DNA of 64,000 bases, from contig OU452228.1 in NCBI GenBank assembly GCA_911728455.2, positions 8,606,129 through 8,670,128 of the forward strand. The letters run 5' to 3'. The stretch's first letter is position 1. Every line of letters begins with the position of its first letter. The notes beneath the pieces are model-generated. The model was not told the DNA's origin. It saw only the letters and a list, made by a program, of their open reading frames with translations, and did no database searches. This DNA is from Marthasterias glacialis. Lineage: Eukaryota > Echinodermata > Asteroidea > Forcipulatida > Asteriidae. The position numbers and the translations under genes were made by a program. Positions 19,101 to 24,712 of the stretch are shown here, piece by piece.

Positions 19101-21415
19101 AGTATCTTTCTGTGGACATTCGCTTAAAATTGTACATTTGACTTTAACCTCTGTCAATTTTATGTCTTAAATGTATTGCAAATAATCAAGTTGTACACCC
19201 CTGTTTGTACATTTTATTTGCCGATCTGGACATCTTTTTTCCCGATCCTGGCAAATACGTTGTTTATTATTTTTATTATGACGTGAACATTTTGATTTCC
19301 TTTTCTGAAATTCTACCTTCCTATCATATTCTCTGTGTATTTTTCATCCTGACATATTTTTACCTGTTGCTTTATTGGATCATATTTTTCCTTCAAATTT
19401 GATTGCAGATTTGTAGCCGTGAAGCCTTTCAGAAAAATTTCACTCCCAAACATATTTGTGAATGTTTTATTTTTGATGTTTTGTCTTTTTCTCCCGACTT
19501 TAGTTGCCTGTATACAAAAGCCATTTTGTTTTTCCTTCCATTCATATCATTGTATGGCTGTGTCAGAATTGGCGGCTGTGGCTGCGGATGTGGCTGTTGC
19601 TAAGGGTGTTGCTAGGGCATCCTATGCTTCAATGCTTGCGGCTCATCTGACGATCAAGCTGCAGCCACTAATTCAGACTTAAGCCGGAAGAGAAATTAGT
19701 TTGGCTCTTTGCAATAGAATGAGAGTTAGAACTGTAATGGTCAATGGGTATCCTGTTCAGTAAGACATTGTGTCACACCCATCTGCTGCATGCCCAAAGT
19801 TTTCACTACTTCCGGCTCCAAAGCTGGCACACATCTGTGTGTAATTTGACCCAGAAATCACCCATTTCATCATTCTTATGATGGAAACTTTTAATTCGGG
19901 GAAGTCTATAGTCTTTGAAGACTGGGTAAAAGCCAGGTCCAGTTATTAATCTTTTCTTGTAAAAATCATCAAAGAAAAACTAGCTCAATGCAACTCACAT
20001 GAGCTTCTGGTAATCAACGGAGCCAGTTTGTGTGAAGTGGGCGTGGCTTACAGTGGAATTATGTCACATTAACGAACAGGATACAGGAAACCCGACAAAC
20101 ATGACCGTTTAGCTTTGTATAACCTTTGTAGCATTACCTAACTTTATGGTTGCTTATTTTACAATTTATTTTAAGATATCTATTTGATGAAATATAAGTA
20201 TTTGATAAGATTTTTTAGTTATTTGTATTACTTGTAGTTATTAACTCATTACAAAAGTGTATAATTATTGGTTTGCATTAGGCTTACAGTAGAATTATCT
20301 CAAAAGAGTTGAGGTGGCTCCCATTTCAGAGCCTCCACTTCTCTGAAAACAGATTGTCCAGAAATATCCAAGAAATTAATACTGTTAAATGAAGTTTCCC
20401 CATAAGAATATCACATCAATTTTTTTTTTTTTTTCAATTTTGTCTTCAGATGTGTCACTCGGTGGTAGATCCCAACAGATATTTTGAATGGTGTATGCAG
20501 GATGCATGTAGCTGTCATACCAACGAGCCATGCTACTGTGAAGCCATATCTGCCTACATCCTTGAATGCCAACGAAACCAGGTGGCGATTAAGTGGGCTG
20601 AAAACAGCGCTTGCAGTAAGTAGTTGTTTCAAAGAACACCACCTTTCCTGTGTTTTTGGCAACTTGATATTGAATCTTTAAAATCCGGACCCAATTTCAT
20701 AAAGCTGGTAAACAATACAAAATATTGCGGAGCCTACACCTCGAGTTGCCTTCGGGCCTTGTGATGGGCGGATTGCATAAAAAAAAATAATAATAATCAA
20801 AAAAGTTATTTTTTTTCTTTGCTTCGCATGAATATTTGCAGGCCTGGAATTATACAGAGGCCATGGAGTGTTTTTCCTGCTCTTGCTTGGCCTTGTTGCC
20901 CCATCAGAATTGTCTGAAAGACTTTTAAGATTTTCCAATGAAAGTGCCTTTTGAAGGACCAAGCAATAATGGTTAAGTGTCTTGCTAAGGACACAAGTGT
21001 CAAGACTGCGATTCAAACCCACACTCTGCTGATCAGAAACACCAGAGCTTGAGTCCAGTTCACTTGACCGCTCAGCCATGGCAAGCCACACAACGCCATC
21101 TTATACATAACAGCTTGAAATACATTTTGCAGACATTGTTGACTAATTTGGTAGATCAAGCTTTATGAATGGATTCATGATTCAGTTTTGTCTATGTTTT
21201 TTTTTTCCCTATCAGATATCCGCTGTCCTGAAGGTATGATCTATGACAACTGTGGCCCAGCCTGTCTGGCGACATGTCTAAACCCAAAAGTGGATGCTGC
21301 AGAGTGCCGGACATCGGCCTGTGTGCCCCGATGCCAATGTCCAGCAGGCACAGTCTTTCATGAGAACTCTTGTGTCCTCACTAGATATTGCCCGGTAATC
21401 ACGTCAAATGACTAA
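868..21415 (+). CDS. Gene 1: pentraxin-EGF-VWC-VWD-C8-TIL secreted protein (13 exons, 5' end outside window)
   Basis: Thirteen exons join in one frame by GT/AG splicing: 868-1135, 7400-7610, 8675-8825, 10080-10289, 11801-11932, 12661-12783, 14496-14533, 16009-16107, 17088-17139, 17252-17478, 18208-18660, 20450-20615 and 21216-21415. The domains in order are pentraxin/LamG-like, EGF modules, calcium-binding EGF, VWC, VWD, C8 and TIL, about 774 residues in all. These domains are typical of secreted, disulfide-rich matrix or adhesive proteins. The N-terminus is missing, because the first visible exon opens in mid-codon. The last exon runs into a TAA at 21413-21415 shortly after the final TIL cysteine. 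Pentraxin followed by EGF recalls SVEP1, while VWC-VWD-C8-TIL recalls BMPER, KCP or VWF-type proteins, so no single vertebrate orthologue is named. Domain calls are firm; the name and upstream part are open. Confidence 0.82.
1340..1454 (-). repeat. YR retrotransposon repeat B2
   Basis: This 115-base segment starting TTGTTTCTCCACTAAACC is repeated at 2116-2230. It forms the distal (3') end of the element on the minus strand. Confidence 0.85.
1747..1918. repeat. CA/TA-rich microsatellite within the YR element's A2-B2 spacer
   Basis: About 170 bases of alternating CA, TA and CATA units give long but meaningless His/Thr/Tyr open frames. The tract lies in the 516-base spacer between repeats A2 and B2. 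Confidence 0.9.
1971..2230 (-). repeat. YR retrotransposon repeats A2 and B1 (abutting)
   Basis: A2 (1971-2118) is a near-exact copy of 6286-6433, and B1 (2116-2230) of 1340-1454. They overlap by only the shared TTG, as expected for B1-A2 junctions in split direct repeat elements. Confidence 0.88.
2251..3318 (-). CDS. Tyrosine recombinase of the Ngaro-like element
   Basis: This is a 355-codon open frame. The catalytic tyrosine-recombinase residues are visible: Arg in [17 protein letters not shown], the H-x-x-R of HSLRAGG, then HGRW, and a Tyr in SAKDGYI. This R-H-R-H-Y set strand-transfers circular cDNA into the genome in DIRS-order elements. The frame begins at GTG rather than ATG, so the true start or expression mode is uncertain. 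Fusion to the upstream pol by a frameshift is possible. It lies about 175 bases downstream of the RT frame. Confidence 0.88.
   Translation of the reverse strand: MDNLLRITEDILLKNLQIIFQSGIWAGKGHEAEQHKELEKLAAELPDVIMNSRADSTKKQYGYTFSKWCTWAGIYGLSKLPAEPYYVSLYLIHVAHTAKTPSPIIKACSAIAWAHKMAGCSDPCSSSLVQQAVEGVKRKLATPVSKKEPISADILVKMYEHYCADLSTDNLLAIRTVAMCLVAFAGFLRFDELSHIKKGHLAFDNSHLSVFIPSSKTDIYRDGHHVVIARLSSKACPVKLLEKYIEMIQLPSEESYVFRNLTATKQGYKLRKVNKPMCYTTVRENIMGALKPIVGDISKYCVHSLRAGGATEAAKAGVTDRLFKRHGRWKSESAKDGYIKEDFSKLLSVSQSLGL
3494..5884 (-). CDS. Reverse transcriptase/RNase H polyprotein of the Ngaro-like element
   Basis: This is a 796-codon frame with an ATG at 5884. RT motifs are [29 protein letters not shown] and the catalytic [11 protein letters not shown]. 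RNase H follows with [23 protein letters not shown] and [11 protein letters not shown], then NERADYIS. A region with [18 protein letters not shown] follows, common in DIRS/Ngaro pol. No SGNH hydrolase or methyltransferase is recognised. Its first 356 bases overlap gag in another frame, so the N-terminal 118 or so codons may not be translated independently. Confidence 0.9.
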   Translation of the reverse strand: MAGPQFQSTKLTSWHRTRMTKKESKEQKPVQQRKSRRSNQPTKHQRDSRKTGLLLRIMSILLLSSFFVGARISDKEKGVASPAESSGIGKKAVRLDNTNFSTNSSRVTPQPNKLQQVSRVNKHIVKNVEYNERAIETINYENNDVKKRIAEYKQKEGNHGIQVSGRLKSHAFFWQKIGTPEFIMETIANGYTIPFYECPPAQVSKNNKSAITHHAFVTEAILDLLNLDSVEVCSSLPHIVNPLTVSVQQNGKKRLILDLRLVNRCIRKQSVKYEDLRTAQNFLRKGGFMFKFDLKSGYHHVDIHPIHRKFLGFAWQFGGKTTYFRFKCLPFGLSSAPFIFTKVVRPLVKKWRSEGKAIVVYLDDGLGYGRSYSEACTASENIKADLGASGFVPNEQKSKWEPVKTLEWLGYEVDLNLGSFKVPERRINDIYLGILGILQSKSEDSSKVKARALASVAGKIISTSLAVGNITNLMTKALHVCIESRKNWGSSVSVSSQAMGELKFWLKNIQTLNKQTIEPKHSASRVVYSDASSSGYGGYVVDVSDECAHGQWDHIEKVRSSTWRELKAVEMVMLSFVKKLAKHRVKWFTDNQAVAKIITNGSMKEDLQNIALDIFSFCLRQNISLEIEWVPRTMNERADYISKIVDTDDWSVSDTLFNQIEEVWGPHTIDRFASYYNTKLPRFNSRFWNPGCETIDAFTVDWSNENNWIVPPIHLMPRVIFHMNCTHASGSIICPKWYSAPFWPILFPDGKTPIVGVKEIQEFPYFPGMFARGRGDNEQFVSQIARSAILAIRLQF
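5529..6230 (-). CDS. Gag-like protein of the Ngaro-like element
   Basis: The frame is open from 6389, but the first ATG is at 6230 (M-T-A-A-T-K-E-D), giving about 234 residues. It has a charged coiled-coil-prone N-terminus, a lysine-rich centre (KKIKKKQ) and one CCHC zinc knuckle, [14 protein letters not shown] (C-x2-C-x4-H-x4-C), near the C-terminus. This is the expected nucleocapsid-like protein. Its 3' part overlaps the RT frame. Confidence 0.82.
   Translation of the reverse strand: MTAATKEDLEEILRAFRESHKDLQNSFSQSLEATKAEFNQENQKTIQAVQRKISTVPEKKWKREGNKKQFEFNQNIAILISEAIEDPASVETNLKKAKDAITARQKLIKRAEQSEHGWATVSEYETNELASDEDDEKRIQRAEARAAKKIKKKQSTNQAPKRFKKDWSTPQNHVNTAPIQLFRGSQNIRQGKGSCFSCGKFGHWKESCPVRQHQFQHQFQQGNTTAKQASASI
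6286..6433 (-). repeat. YR retrotransposon repeat A1
   Basis: This 148-base copy of 1971-2118 marks the 5' end of the element on the minus strand. No target-site duplication is evident, as expected for recombinase-mediated integration. Confidence 0.85.
6604..6940 (+). mobile_element. SINE with tRNA-Leu-like head (family A, subtype 1)
   Basis: The head (6604-6692) has an A box TGGCCGAGTGG, an ACTCAAG loop like tRNA-Leu(CAA), a long variable arm, and a perfect B box GGTTCGAGTCC. A body with TGTCCTTGAGCAAGACACTT follows, a motif common in animal SINEs. The loss of cloverleaf pairing and the attached body rule out a functional tRNA. Confidence 0.78.
7150..7345 (-). mobile_element. SINE family B copy
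   Basis: It matches the head and body of the copy at 56.94 kb (GTATACTCAGTGCTTTC, a degenerate B box, CTAGACCACCGAG). It ends about 55 bases before a gene 1 exon. Confidence 0.65.
7400..7610 (+). CDS. Gene 1 exon: central part of pentraxin/LamG-like domain
   Basis: The acceptor TTCATGCAG and donor GTAATT bound an exon that continues the frame. It encodes [13 protein letters not shown], then a QWAIYVDG strand-turn and [11 protein letters not shown], all characteristic of the pentraxin fold. The pentraxin signature H-x-C-x-[ST]-W-x-[ST] is degenerate here: Gly replaces the usual Cys. The 6.3-kb intron before it carries the tyrosine-recombinase retrotransposon. Confidence 0.88.
7665..8035 (-). 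mobile_element. SINE family A copy (subtype 2, nearly full length)
   Basis: On the minus strand a tRNA-Leu-like head (GTGGCTGAGCGGTTAAG, then a GGTTTGAGTCCC B box) is followed by TGTCCTTAAGCAAGACACTT and a roughly 280-base body. The same body recurs at 47.95-48.35 and 55.92-56.21 kb. Confidence 0.72.
8085..8500 (-). repeat. SINE family A head fragment and a neighbouring A-rich tail
   Basis: A fragment at 8100-8200 has the inverted TGTCTTGCTCAAGCACAC and B-box region. The stretch 8260-8500 ends in AATAAACAATAATAATAA, like the 3' end of a retroposed sequence, but its family is not recognised. Confidence 0.4.
8675..8825 (+). CDS. Gene 1 exon: C-terminal end of pentraxin domain
   Basis: The acceptor TTTTATACAG and donor GTGAG are both good and the exon is entered in phase 0. 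[20 protein letters not shown] matches the closing helix and strand of pentraxin-type domains, where W-x-x-x-L/M-[ST]-x-x-E-I is usual. It leaves one base for a phase-1 junction with the EGF exon. Confidence 0.88.
8826..9220. other. Intronic DNA, nothing recognised
   Basis: Ordinary intron sequence after the pentraxin exon. No open frame with domain content or named repeat is seen. Confidence 0.35.
9225..9340. repeat. Palindromic MITE-like hairpin
   Basis: Imperfect inverted arms (about 37 bases each) enclose a short loop. The cores GGGCACCCCAGTAAGC and GCTTACTGGGGTGCCC are exact complements. No target duplication was determined. Confidence 0.7.
9342..10079. other. Intron with a short CA repeat
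   Basis: A (CA)n tract lies near 9760-9776 and a pyrimidine-rich stretch near 9500-9600. No exon is recognised before the EGF exon at 10080. Confidence 0.35.
10080..10289 (+). CDS. Gene 1 exon: two EGF-like modules
   Basis: The acceptor is TAATTCCAG and the donor GTAAGG. The exon is phase 1 at both ends. It encodes two EGF modules ([20 protein letters not shown], then [18 protein letters not shown]) with the C-x-C-x-x-G-Y-x-G endings of EGF domains. The second module reads through to CATGYTG and is completed at the start of the next exon. Confidence 0.9.
10345..10435 (+). mobile_element. tRNA-like SINE head or tRNA pseudogene
   Basis: An A-box-like segment CAGCTCAGCTGGTAGAG and a B box GGTTCAAATCCC are spaced as in a tRNA. 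The anticodon arm does not fold cleanly, and there is no good acceptor stem. It is read as a decayed SINE head. Confidence 0.5.
10440..11088. other. Intronic DNA, nothing recognised
   Basis: AT-rich sequence with short open frames lacking recognisable domains. Confidence 0.3.
11090..11192. repeat. Hairpin element
   Basis: Nested inverted arms are present: GGAATACAGGAAAATATAG pairs with CTATATTTTCCCGTATTCC, and CATCCCATATCCC pairs with GGGATATGGGACG. The unit is about 100 bases and behaves like a foldback MITE. Confidence 0.7.
11258..11513 (-). repeat. Four tandem 64-bp tRNA-like units
   Basis: Units start at 11258, 11322, 11386 and 11450 and are almost identical. Read on the minus strand each has GCTGGTTAGCTCAGTTGG (A-box/D-arm like) and ends with a weak T-arm-like segment. 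The array is followed by sequence suggestive of a SINE body. Confidence 0.82.
11801..11932 (+). CDS. Gene 1 exon: EGF-like module
   Basis: The acceptor GTAATTCTAG is followed by 132 bases ending at a GTAAGA donor, phase 1 at both ends. It completes the preceding EGF and encodes one more ([18 protein letters not shown], then [15 protein letters not shown]) with the six expected cysteines. Confidence 0.9.
12185..12520 (+). repeat. Interspersed repeat family C, copy 1
   Basis: It shares GGGGGTGTCTGCAAG, TGTAAAGCGCCAGGGA and GCGCTATATAAAT with the inverted copy at 58.87-59.20 kb. It ends in an (ATT)n tract, which suggests a retroposed SINE or a LINE 3' end. Confidence 0.65.
12661..12783 (+). CDS. 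Gene 1 exon: calcium-binding EGF
   Basis: The acceptor TTGGTCAACAG and donor GTAAGT bound a 123-base phase 1-1 exon. [12 protein letters not shown] begins the module, and [20 protein letters not shown] supplies the aromatic residue and closing cysteines. The D-x-D-E start is the calcium-binding consensus. Confidence 0.93.
12845..12885. repeat. Short perfect hairpin
   Basis: ACGAAGCGACGG and CCGTCGCTTCGT are complementary arms around a short loop, just after the calcium-binding EGF exon. A partial echo (CCGTCCCTTCGTG) lies near 13107. Confidence 0.6.
13310..13690. mobile_element. MITE-like element with diverged inverted ends
   Basis: The left end GAGCAAGTTTTAGTGTGCA and the right end read in reverse (GAGCAAGTTCGAGTGCGCA) match at most positions. 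The interior contains several GGTTGACC/GGTCGACC motifs. No open frame is relevant. Confidence 0.5.
13700..14495. other. Intron, nothing recognised
   Basis: G/T-rich sequence without recognisable coding or repeat content before the 38-base exon. Confidence 0.3.
14496..14533 (+). CDS. Gene 1 microexon: start of VWC domain
   Basis: This 38-base exon lies between a TTATGTACAG acceptor and a GTAAGT donor. It reads [13 protein letters not shown] across the junction, supplying the first cysteine of the von Willebrand C domain. It starts in phase 1 and ends in phase 0, which is exactly what the next exon needs. A dimeric minisatellite begins 43 bases downstream. Confidence 0.85.
14576..15648. repeat. 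Dimeric minisatellite, period about 186-192 bp
   Basis: Six units begin at 14576, 14768, 14954, 15146, 15334 and 15522. Each holds two related halves sharing GAATGGTCAGACAGTAGGAG, so the array has higher-order structure. Alternating unit versions (TCTGTCAGTT or TCAGTT junctions) show expansion of a multi-unit block. Open frames across it are by-products. Confidence 0.93.
15650..16008. other. Intron, nothing recognised
   Basis: Sequence between the minisatellite and the VWC core exon has no recognisable feature. Confidence 0.3.
16009..16107 (+). CDS. Gene 1 exon: core of VWC domain
   Basis: The exon has 33 codons between a CATGTACAG acceptor and a GTATGC donor, phase 0 at both ends. It encodes [17 protein letters not shown], which contains the C-x-x-C-x-C hallmark of VWC (chordin-like) domains, followed by two more spaced cysteines. 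VWC domains commonly bind BMP/TGF-beta ligands, but no ligand can be inferred here. Confidence 0.9.
16465..16998. repeat. Minisatellite, 68-bp unit, about 8 copies
   Basis: Units start near 16465, 16533, 16601, 16669 and 16737 and continue to 16998. Each contains TTACTAGATTGTATCTCCAC or a close variant. A 138-codon open frame across the array is not a gene. Confidence 0.93.
17088..17139 (+). CDS. Gene 1 exon: end of VWC domain
   Basis: The acceptor CTTTTTAG is followed by 52 bases encoding [17 protein letters not shown] and a GTAACT donor. The C-C-x-x-C motif closes the VWC domain and brings the cysteine total to ten, the family norm. Confidence 0.88.
17252..17478 (+). CDS. Gene 1 exon: first half of VWD domain
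   Basis: The acceptor TTTCTTCAG and donor GTAAGC bound an exon encoding [19 protein letters not shown] and CRYVLSQDC. These are the classical opening of a von Willebrand D domain (C-x-x-x-G-x-x-Y-x-T-F-D, then C-x-Y-x-L-x-x-x-C). It ends in phase 0 at the next VWD exon. Confidence 0.93.
17590..17790. repeat. Interspersed repeat family E, copy 1
   Basis: CACCATTTTGGGA on the left and CCCAAAATGG on the right are inverted. The tail AGCCGCATGTGATG resembles the copy at 54.64-54.77 kb. Likely a MITE relic. Confidence 0.5.
18208..18660 (+). CDS. Gene 1 exon: second half of VWD domain and start of C8
   Basis: This is the largest exon of the gene, with 151 codons in phase 0 at both ends. It carries the hallmark [16 protein letters not shown] of VWD domains and then a linker ending in [19 protein letters not shown], which opens the C8 domain. 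The CGLCG sequence is the vicinal-cysteine motif linked to disulfide exchange in VWF and mucins. Local GC is well above that of the flanking introns. Confidence 0.93.
18661..19560. other. Intron, nothing recognised
   Basis: AT-rich sequence. The open frame of the VWD/C8 exon runs into it but departs from domain-like sequence at the GTAGAT donor. Confidence 0.4.
19562..19679. mobile_element. MITE family F, copy 1
   Basis: The ends GTCAGAATTGGCGGCTGTGG and (right end in reverse) GTCTGAATTAGTGGCTGCAG are inverted. The interior GCTGTTGCTAAG is shared with the copy at 49662-49792. Confidence 0.6.
19751..20091. mobile_element. TA-flanked MITE family G, copy 1 (341 bp)
   Basis: The ends TCCTGTTCAGTAAGAC (left) and TCCTGTTCGTTAATGTGAC (right, reversed) are inverted and flanked by TA. 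CTTCCGGCTCCAAAGC inside is shared with the copy at 55334-55460. The TA target suggests a mariner-type relative. Confidence 0.65.
20450..20615 (+). CDS. Gene 1 exon: C8 domain
   Basis: A long pyrimidine tract with TTGTCTTCAG precedes the exon and GTAAGT follows it. It encodes [20 protein letters not shown] and then C-x-C and [11 protein letters not shown], which is the eight-cysteine C8 pattern that follows VWD domains. Confidence 0.93.
20690..21090 (-). mobile_element. SINE family A copy, partial
   Basis: The tRNA-Leu-like head lies at about 20960-21085 in inverted orientation, with GTGTCTTGCTAAGGACAC and a degenerate B box. Body similarity to the left is weak. Confidence 0.6.
21216..21415 (+). 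CDS. Gene 1 terminal exon: TIL domain and stop
   Basis: The acceptor TTCCCTATCAG starts an exon encoding [18 protein letters not shown], then [18 protein letters not shown] and RYCP, a trypsin-inhibitor-like (TIL) domain. The frame continues for V-I-T-S-N-D and stops at 21413-21415. A GTAATC directly after CP at 21395 could alternatively be a donor, but no convincing downstream exon is seen before gene 2. A terminal exon is therefore preferred. Confidence 0.85.
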
Positions 21416-23470
21416 AAGCTTAAACTTAAACCAACCCCGGGAAAAAAAAAACAACTCATGTCACATGAGACAATCTGTGTGCGCTGCCGTATAAGCGGTA
21501 TGGAAGTCTCAAACTTCCCATTGGTTGATGTGGTTAAATTTGCCTTACTGGCAATCAGGATGGTATTGATATACTTAGTCCACAAGTGACATAGAGGGCG
21601 TGCACATCAGACAAAGGCGACAATTGAGCTTGGAATTCTCTGTGTAACCCCTTAGTAATCATGGCGGCTGTAAAGTGGCCTGTGCCAACATAACTTTTAT
21701 GGCTGCAAACGGCCGCAAGATTAGATTTGCTTTAACTTCAGCAAAAAGGTTATAGTAGAGGTCATGAAGTTACATTTTTAAAAGAAAACCAAATTGATAT
21801 ATTGACATTTTTCCTCTATTAACAAAATTGATTCAAAATTCAACAATAATTTTGGCTATAATTTCCCAGCCAAGATTTTGTAGAGGGGCCCAAGTGGGTT
21901 AGCCATGTGGGTCCCATTTTTTCGGGGTACCAATTGGGTCCCAACTTGGCTTGCCCGGACGGGTTGTGGACAGGTTTTCTGTGGGGTCTAATTGTGCTGT
22001 TGATTTTGTACATACCTTTTTATAAGTATATTTGTATTTTTACTTTTTTTTTGTGGGAACAAGTTTTAGCTGTGTTCAATATGTCTTTGTACATTTAACT
22101 GGCAGCCAGATGTCAGGTATGTGTACAGATCGCAAAACTGTACGATTTTGTTTTTGCGACCCAGAACGCTAAGTGCACAAAAAGATAACTCTATTCAAAA
22201 CCCTCTGCTCTTGAAACTTGCTTCTTAAAATAATTACCAGGTGGCAAGATAAAGCGCAATATAAACTGTTAAAATTATGCTGAAATAACATCATCACAAC
22301 ATAAAACTAATGACATTTGTTTAAGGAAATTTTGCAGCTGTTCATATTAAGTAATCAAAAATTATAGAAATGTTTATTTTATTAGGTTTTACCAAACAAT
22401 TCAATTGTTTTACTTCTAAATTGCTCTTTTGAATTAATTAAAAGAATTTCAGATATATCTATTTTGTTTTTAGTTTCAGGACCGTTCAATCAAAAAGATT
22501 TATAAATTTTATGTTATTAAATAAAGTAATTTAACAGCTTTTTATTGGGGTGTCACCTTATTTTTCAACATTTTTTTATATAAATAAAAATATCTTTATT
22601 GTGTTATAAAAATTACATGCAATAACTTCAGCTCTCAAATTAAAACCCAAATTACAATTTTTTTTTTGCAATCAAAATGCACACACCACAATCACAACTA
22701 ACGATTGTTGTAGGTTTGCAACTGGTCACAAGTCATCGGCATTATTGATCTGCCGAGCATTGGTGACCAGCCTCCAAGAGGCCTTGTTGTTCATTAGGCA
22801 TGGCTAGTCTCTGCCATTTTTACATCAAGGTTTTTTTTTTCACATTATGAAGTTGTTGTATTTTTCACTGGTTTCCCGCTGTTATCCTGTCCATGTTTGG
22901 ATGTCATTCTTACAATCTGAGCTCAACTGAGTATAAGCAAAATCATGCAATGGTATTATTTCTTTTAACCTGACTGTACATAACTATTTCTACAACTTAG
23001 AAAGACAAATAGAAACAAATGATAAGTATGTAAATATTGTTAAAGTTAGCAGTGAGTTAACAAAGAATTTTATATAGCCACTTGCTGGATGTCATATTGT
23101 TTCACTTATCGCAAGTTCTCCCTGTCTAATTTTTTACAAAAAGTTAAAGAAGAAGAAGAATTTTATTTCGAACAGTAATATTTTTTCCAATAAGTTGGTT
23201 AGCAAAATGATTTAGTTAATATTGCAAAATTTATGAAAGGGAAAATAGTAGTGCCTCTGAAAGTCACAAGTCTTACTTATTCAAAATGAATTTTAAAAAT
23301 TGTATACTTTTGAGTAAAACATTGTTTTGAGTGTAATGTTCCTGATCCTGTATTTAAAAAAATACATTAAATCTAGGAAATATGTTTAGGCCACTCACGT
23401 TGTCGACAAAATAGTATTTAAAGGTTTAGTGACAATTGTGACTTCTTCCTTTTTTTTGGGGGGGGGGGGG
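21416..23470 (+). other. Probable 3' UTR of gene 1 and AT-rich intergenic DNA
   Basis: No coding exon or named repeat is recognised. The first AATAAA signals noticed downstream of the stop are at 22520-22525 and 22583-22588, in a very AT-rich stretch. A 3' UTR of about 1.1 kb is possible but is only inferred. Beyond 22.6 kb the sequence is low-complexity AT-rich DNA ending in a long G-run near 23459-23475. Confidence 0.35.
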
Positions 23471-23474
23471 GGGG

Positions 23475-23560
23475 CATGGGTTCAAATTCCACCAGAGTAA
23501 TATGCAGGATCGGAATACACTGAGCATACACTACAGTGCTTAATCACACATCGCTGTATG
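23475..23560 (+). mobile_element. SINE family B fragment
   Basis: A B box GGGTTCAAATTCC is followed by AGTAATATGCAGGAT and the TACAGTGCTTAATCACACAT tail seen in other family B copies. It follows a G homopolymer. Confidence 0.55.
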
Positions 23561-24560
23561 GGTAATGGTTGTTTACTTTGTGTCTTTTTTGTAACCCAAA
23601 ACTAACCAATTTGAGGGCCAATCTGCGAAATAATTTTAAAGAAGCTGATTTCAACTGATTTGGGTAGGATGGGGTGTCAACATATGCCAAAAAAAAGTAA
23701 GGTGAAATTGGGGATGGGGAAGTTGCATTTTGGGGGTCAAAGGTCATTGAACTTTTCAAAAGTAGTAAAAATTGCAACTAAATGTCACACATGGTTGATC
23801 TTGGTGTCAAAATGCTTAGAATTATTCTAGGAGAAATCAAAAAAAAATCCTAAGATTTAAATCTTGACCTTCAAAAATAAGGTCAAAGATCAAAGGTAGC
23901 GATTTATCCCCGAAATTGCATATTATTTACCAAAATTTAAAGTTTATATGAAAACTAATTTTAAAGACGCTGGTTTCAACTGCATCGGTAGGTAATCATG
24001 TCAAGATATTCAAAATAAAAAAAAATGTAGAAGAGGGAGTGGGGAAGTTGCACTTTGCGGGGTCAAAGGTCATTGACCTTTCCAAAAATTGAAAAATGTA
24101 TTGCAGCAACTAAACGTCACACATGGTTGATCTTGGTGTCAAAATGCTCAGAATTATACTAGGAGGAGAAATTAAAAAAAATTAGTTCCTAAGAATTTAA
24201 TCTTGACCTCCAAAAATCAGGTCAAAGGTCAAAGGTAGCGATTTATCCCCGAAATTGCATATTAGTTACCAAAATTTAAAGTTTATATGAAAACTAATTT
24301 TAAAGACGCTGGTTTCATCTGAATTGGTAGGTAATCATGTCAAGATATTCAAAATAAAAAAATAATGTAGAAGAGGGAGTGGGGAAGTTGCACTTTGCGG
24401 GGTTAAAGGTCATTGACCTTTCCAAAAATTGAAAAATGTATTGCAGCAACAAAATGTCGGGCTTGGTTGATCTTGGTGTCAAAATGATCAAATTGTAGTA
24501 AAAGGAGATAAATAAAAATAGGACCATAATGACCAAATATTGACCTTTATTATTGAGGTC
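23560..24560. repeat. Satellite, three diverged units of about 335 bp, with nuclear-receptor-like half-sites
   Basis: The anchor ATGGTTGATCTTGGTGTCAA recurs at 23791, 24123 and (one mismatch) 24463, giving 332- and 340-base periods. Each unit carries GGGTCA-A-AGGTCA-T-TGACCT or a close variant (23734-23753, 24060-24079, 24400-24419). Two units also have AGGTCA-type direct repeats (24219-24238). Units are diverged and contain no gene. Confidence 0.85.
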
Positions 24561-24712
24561 AAGGGTTAAAATAATTGTTTTGAGTGCTTCACGCAGCGCT
24601 CATAACAAGCCATCAGGAAAACTACTGCATGTCATGATGAAACAAAATGTCCTAATCCAAGACATCATTCGAGTCAGTTTTCACGTTCACAACACTGTGT
24701 CCTGAGCTAACT

